Shown: positions 6,830-7,733 of the stretch, in pieces
Numbering within the stretch: position 1 is the first letter of the stretch
Layout of the letters: every line of letters starts with the position of its first letter
DNA from: an uncultured Holophagaceae bacterium
Lineage (GTDB): Bacteria > Acidobacteriota > Holophagae > Holophagales > Holophagaceae
Assembly: GCA_903876615.1 (NCBI GenBank)
Contig: CAIRAS010000114.1
Coordinates: 1-7,733 of the forward strand
Direction: 5' to 3'
DNA: 7,733 nucleotides
Made by a program: the position numbers and the translations under genes
The notes under the pieces: generated by a model
Told to the model about the DNA's origin: nothing
What the model saw: the letters and a program-made list of their open reading frames with translations, nothing else
The model's database searches: none

Positions 6830-6845
6830 TGGCACGAGTCTGGCT
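6830..6845 (+). promoter_or_regulatory. Near-consensus sigma-54 (-24/-12) promoter
   Basis: TGGCACG-AGTC-TGGCT matches the RpoN consensus TGGCACG-N4-TTGCW with a single mismatch (G for T in the -12 element). The diagnostic GG and GC dinucleotides have correct spacing. A pyrimidine precedes the -24 box, as is usual. Transcription would start near 6856, about 20 nt before the ATG at 6877, leaving room for the GAGG ribosome site (6867-6870). No competing sigma-70 promoter is evident in this gap. Confidence 0.55.
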
Positions 6846-6876
6846 CTGAGGGAGGGAAGTCCTTCTGAGGTGGTCC

Positions 6877-7362
6877 ATGAAGCTTTCCCGCAAGGCCAAG
6901 CGCTACGACGATTCGGTCCTTCCCGGCGAATTCCAGGGCTACGAGATCTTTCATCAGACCGATCTCGAGCTGGACGGCACCGTGGATGGCTTCCTCCGCC
7001 GGGGCGAGGGTGGCGTGCAGCTGGGCGAGATGGTGCTCGAGCGGAACATCCCCAAGAAGCTCAGCTTCGCCAAGCTCAAGAACAAGGCGGAAAAGCTCTC
7101 CGAGCAGGTGAACTACCTCAAAGAGCGCCTGGAGATCGTGGACCACGACCGGCGGGGGATGTATATCCAGCTCCGCAGCCTGCCCCCCTACCAGGACGAC
7201 ACCCAGATCCAGTTCAATGAGATCAGCATCGGGAAGAACAAGATCGTCGTGAAGCGGATCGCCTTCTACCGCAAGGATGAAGTCAAGCAGCAGGTCCCTC
7301 TTCAGCTGTCCGAACTGGAGCTCAAGCGCCTCCTGTCCGATATTCGACAGGCGATTGCCTAG
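6877..7362 (+). CDS. Conserved-looking protein of unknown function, 161 aa
   Basis: I do not recognise this protein. GAGG lies 6 nt before the ATG, a strong terminator follows the stop, and codon use resembles its neighbours, so the gene looks real. There is no signal peptide, membrane segment or Cys-based metal motif, so it should be cytoplasmic. Residues 1-20 are basic then acidic, and about 21-60 look like a beta-rich segment with a Gly-rich turn (RRGEGGVQLGE). Residues about 61-90 (KKLSFAKLKNKAEKLSEQVNYLKERLEIV) are a charged amphipathic helix that could form a coiled coil. Residues 95-135 look like strands, and the C-terminus is helical (LSELELKRLLSDIRQAI). It is a single-gene unit preceded by a candidate sigma-54 promoter, which suggests expression tied to an activator-controlled programme such as nitrogen, motility or envelope stress. 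Confidence 0.82.
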   Translation: MKLSRKAKRYDDSVLPGEFQGYEIFHQTDLELDGTVDGFLRRGEGGVQLGEMVLERNIPKKLSFAKLKNKAEKLSEQVNYLKERLEIVDHDRRGMYIQLRSLPPYQDDTQIQFNEISIGKNKIVVKRIAFYRKDEVKQQVPLQLSELELKRLLSDIRQAIA

Positions 7363-7395
7363 GGAAGGGTTTTGCGGATATCTATCGGTTTCCAG

Positions 7396-7431
7396 AGAAA
7401 GAAAGGGCGCCCTGAGGCGCCCTTTCTTTCT
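7396..7431. terminator. Strong Rho-independent terminator, 16-bp perfect stem
   Basis: AGAAAGAAAGGGCGCC (7396-7411) and its exact complement (7416-7431) flank a CTGA loop. The 3' arm is pyrimidine-rich (CCCTTTCTTTCT) and the 5' arm is its purine-rich complement, so it can act in both directions. It begins 33 bp after the stop of the 161-aa gene and is clearly its terminator. Confidence 0.9.
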
Positions 7432-7496
7432 GAATTACTAGACTGTCAGGAGAGTCTGCCCACCCAGAGACTATGCTCTGCTCGACGGGTGCCCAG

Positions 7497-7518
7497 AAAA
7501 GACGCTGCCTCGCAGCGT
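7497..7518 (-). terminator. Third tandem terminator copy (minus strand), slightly decayed
   Basis: The same stem, ACGCTGC (7502-7508) with GCAGCGT (7512-7518). Here the T-run is interrupted by a C (A7501 to G on the plus strand, giving TCTTTT on the minus strand), and the loop differs by one base. It is probably weaker than the other copies. Confidence 0.55.
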
Positions 7519-7576
7519 GGCCGCGCCGGGGAGTGGGTGCCGCGGGGAGACTATGCTCTGCTCGACGGGTCCCCAG

Positions 7577-7598
7577 AAAAAACGCTGCCTTGCAGCGT
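7577..7598 (-). terminator. Second tandem terminator copy (minus strand)
   Basis: ACGCTGC (7582-7588), a 3-nt loop and GCAGCGT (7592-7598) form a 7-bp stem. On the minus strand the T-run of the terminator (7582 to 7577) follows. It is the repeat-unit-2 copy of the primary terminator and lacks the A-rich extension on its 5' side, so it should act on minus-strand transcripts only. Confidence 0.65.
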
Positions 7599-7653
7599 GG
7601 CCGCGCCGGGGAGTGGGTGCCGCGGGGAGACTATGCTCTGCTCGACGGGTCCC

Positions 7654-7686
7654 CAGAAAAAACGCTGCCTTGCAGCGTTTTTTCTG
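7654..7686 (-). terminator. Primary terminator of the incoming minus-strand gene
   Basis: A perfect 15-bp stem: CAGAAAAAACGCTGC (7654-7668), a 3-nt loop and the exact complement (7672-7686). Read on the minus strand, GCAGCG is followed by TTTTTT. The A-run on the other arm makes it bidirectional. It lies 5 bp past the presumed stop codon at 7692-7694. Further pairing (7644-7650 with 7687-7693, 7633-7639 with 7694-7700) extends it to 29 bp with bulges on one side only. Confidence 0.82.
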
Positions 7687-7691
7687 ACCCG

Positions 7692-7733
7692 TCAGAGCAT
7701 CGCCATCCAGTTCCCGCTCTCGGCTCGGATGGG
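7692..7733 (-). CDS. C-terminal tail of an unidentified minus-strand gene (runs off right edge)
   Basis: Reading left from the window edge, one frame encodes 13 codons (PIRAESGNWMAML) and then TGA at 7692-7694. The other two frames read through the terminator region. The stop lies 5 bp before a strong minus-strand intrinsic terminator, as expected for a real gene end. The fragment is too short to identify. The presence of terminators is the main support. Confidence 0.45.
   Translation of the reverse strand, partial: PIRAESGNWMAML

Larger units (their letters stand above)
7467..7678. repeat. 80-bp tandem repeat, 2.65 copies, each holding a terminator hairpin
   Basis: Unit 1 is 7467-7546, unit 2 is 7547-7626, and the partial unit 3 is 7627-7678. 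The period is exactly 80 bp. Units 1 and 2 differ at three positions only (7491/7571, 7501/7581, 7511/7591); unit 3 is identical to unit 2 over its 52 bp. Each starts GAGACTATGCTCTGCTCGAC and includes the hairpin CGCTGC-loop-GCAGCG. Read on the minus strand, the hairpin is followed by a T-run, so each copy is an intrinsic terminator. No ORF or CRISPR pattern explains the repeats. Apart from them and the two terminators, the 371-bp stretch 7363-7733 holds only a small stem (AGACT/AGTCT, 7440-7457) and a probable gene tail. Confidence 0.9.

Noticed and set aside
7467..7678. CRISPR array
   Set aside because: The 80-bp units are contiguous tandem copies with no unique spacers, and no cas genes are present.
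7467..7733. Insertion sequence or MITE end
   Set aside because: The inverted repeat is better explained as a terminator hairpin with a U-tract; there are no flanking target duplications or transposase fragment that I can see.

Overview
The window is GC-rich, densely packed bacterial chromosome. I recognise seven genes or gene fragments by family, plus one intact gene of unknown function and one unidentified gene tail. High GC, GTG and TTG starts, and paired SurA-like parvulins next to S4 and YhaM-type genes would suit a Holophaga/Geothrix-like Acidobacteriota. That placement is inference from general impression, not a search result. No rRNA, tRNA, CRISPR array or insertion sequence was seen.

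Left block (1-2510, all minus strand): in transcription order, a biotin-pathway BioF (8-amino-7-oxononanoate synthase), a TetR-family regulator, and the N-terminal half of a FabH-like ketoacyl synthase III that runs off the left edge. A TTGACA-16-GACAAT promoter on the minus strand, with an AT-rich upstream flank and a 13-bp TetR-like palindrome just downstream of its -10, lies between the regulator and the synthase. This suggests the TetR protein controls the synthase. A KAS III-like gene near bioF also raises the possibility of a BioZ-like route to the pimeloyl precursor.

Central block (2603-6688, all plus strand): a probable operon of a Bax-inhibitor-1/YccA-type membrane protein, two secreted SurA/PrsA-like parvulin proteins that overlap by 4 bp, a small S4 RNA-binding protein, and a YhaM-like OB-fold plus HD-domain 3'-5' exoribonuclease. 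Envelope protein folding and RNA handling are thus combined in one transcription unit. The first parvulin keeps both signature histidines; the second has lost both and is probably a chaperone only. A structured 62-bp gap precedes the exoribonuclease gene.

Right block (6689-7733): a 188-bp intergenic region holds three short palindromes and a near-consensus sigma-54 (-24/-12) promoter. This leads into a 161-aa cytoplasmic protein of unknown function, which ends at a strong 16-bp-stem terminator. Beyond it, an 80-bp tandem repeat (2.65 copies) places three intrinsic terminators in a row for a gene arriving on the minus strand. The last 13 codons of that gene are probably at the right edge. The terminator nearest the gene is part of a 29-bp interrupted hairpin that includes the presumed stop codon.

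The features most worth following up are the tandem terminator array, the sigma-54 promoter in front of the unknown gene, the active/degenerate parvulin pair, and the TetR operator-promoter arrangement in front of the KAS III-like gene.
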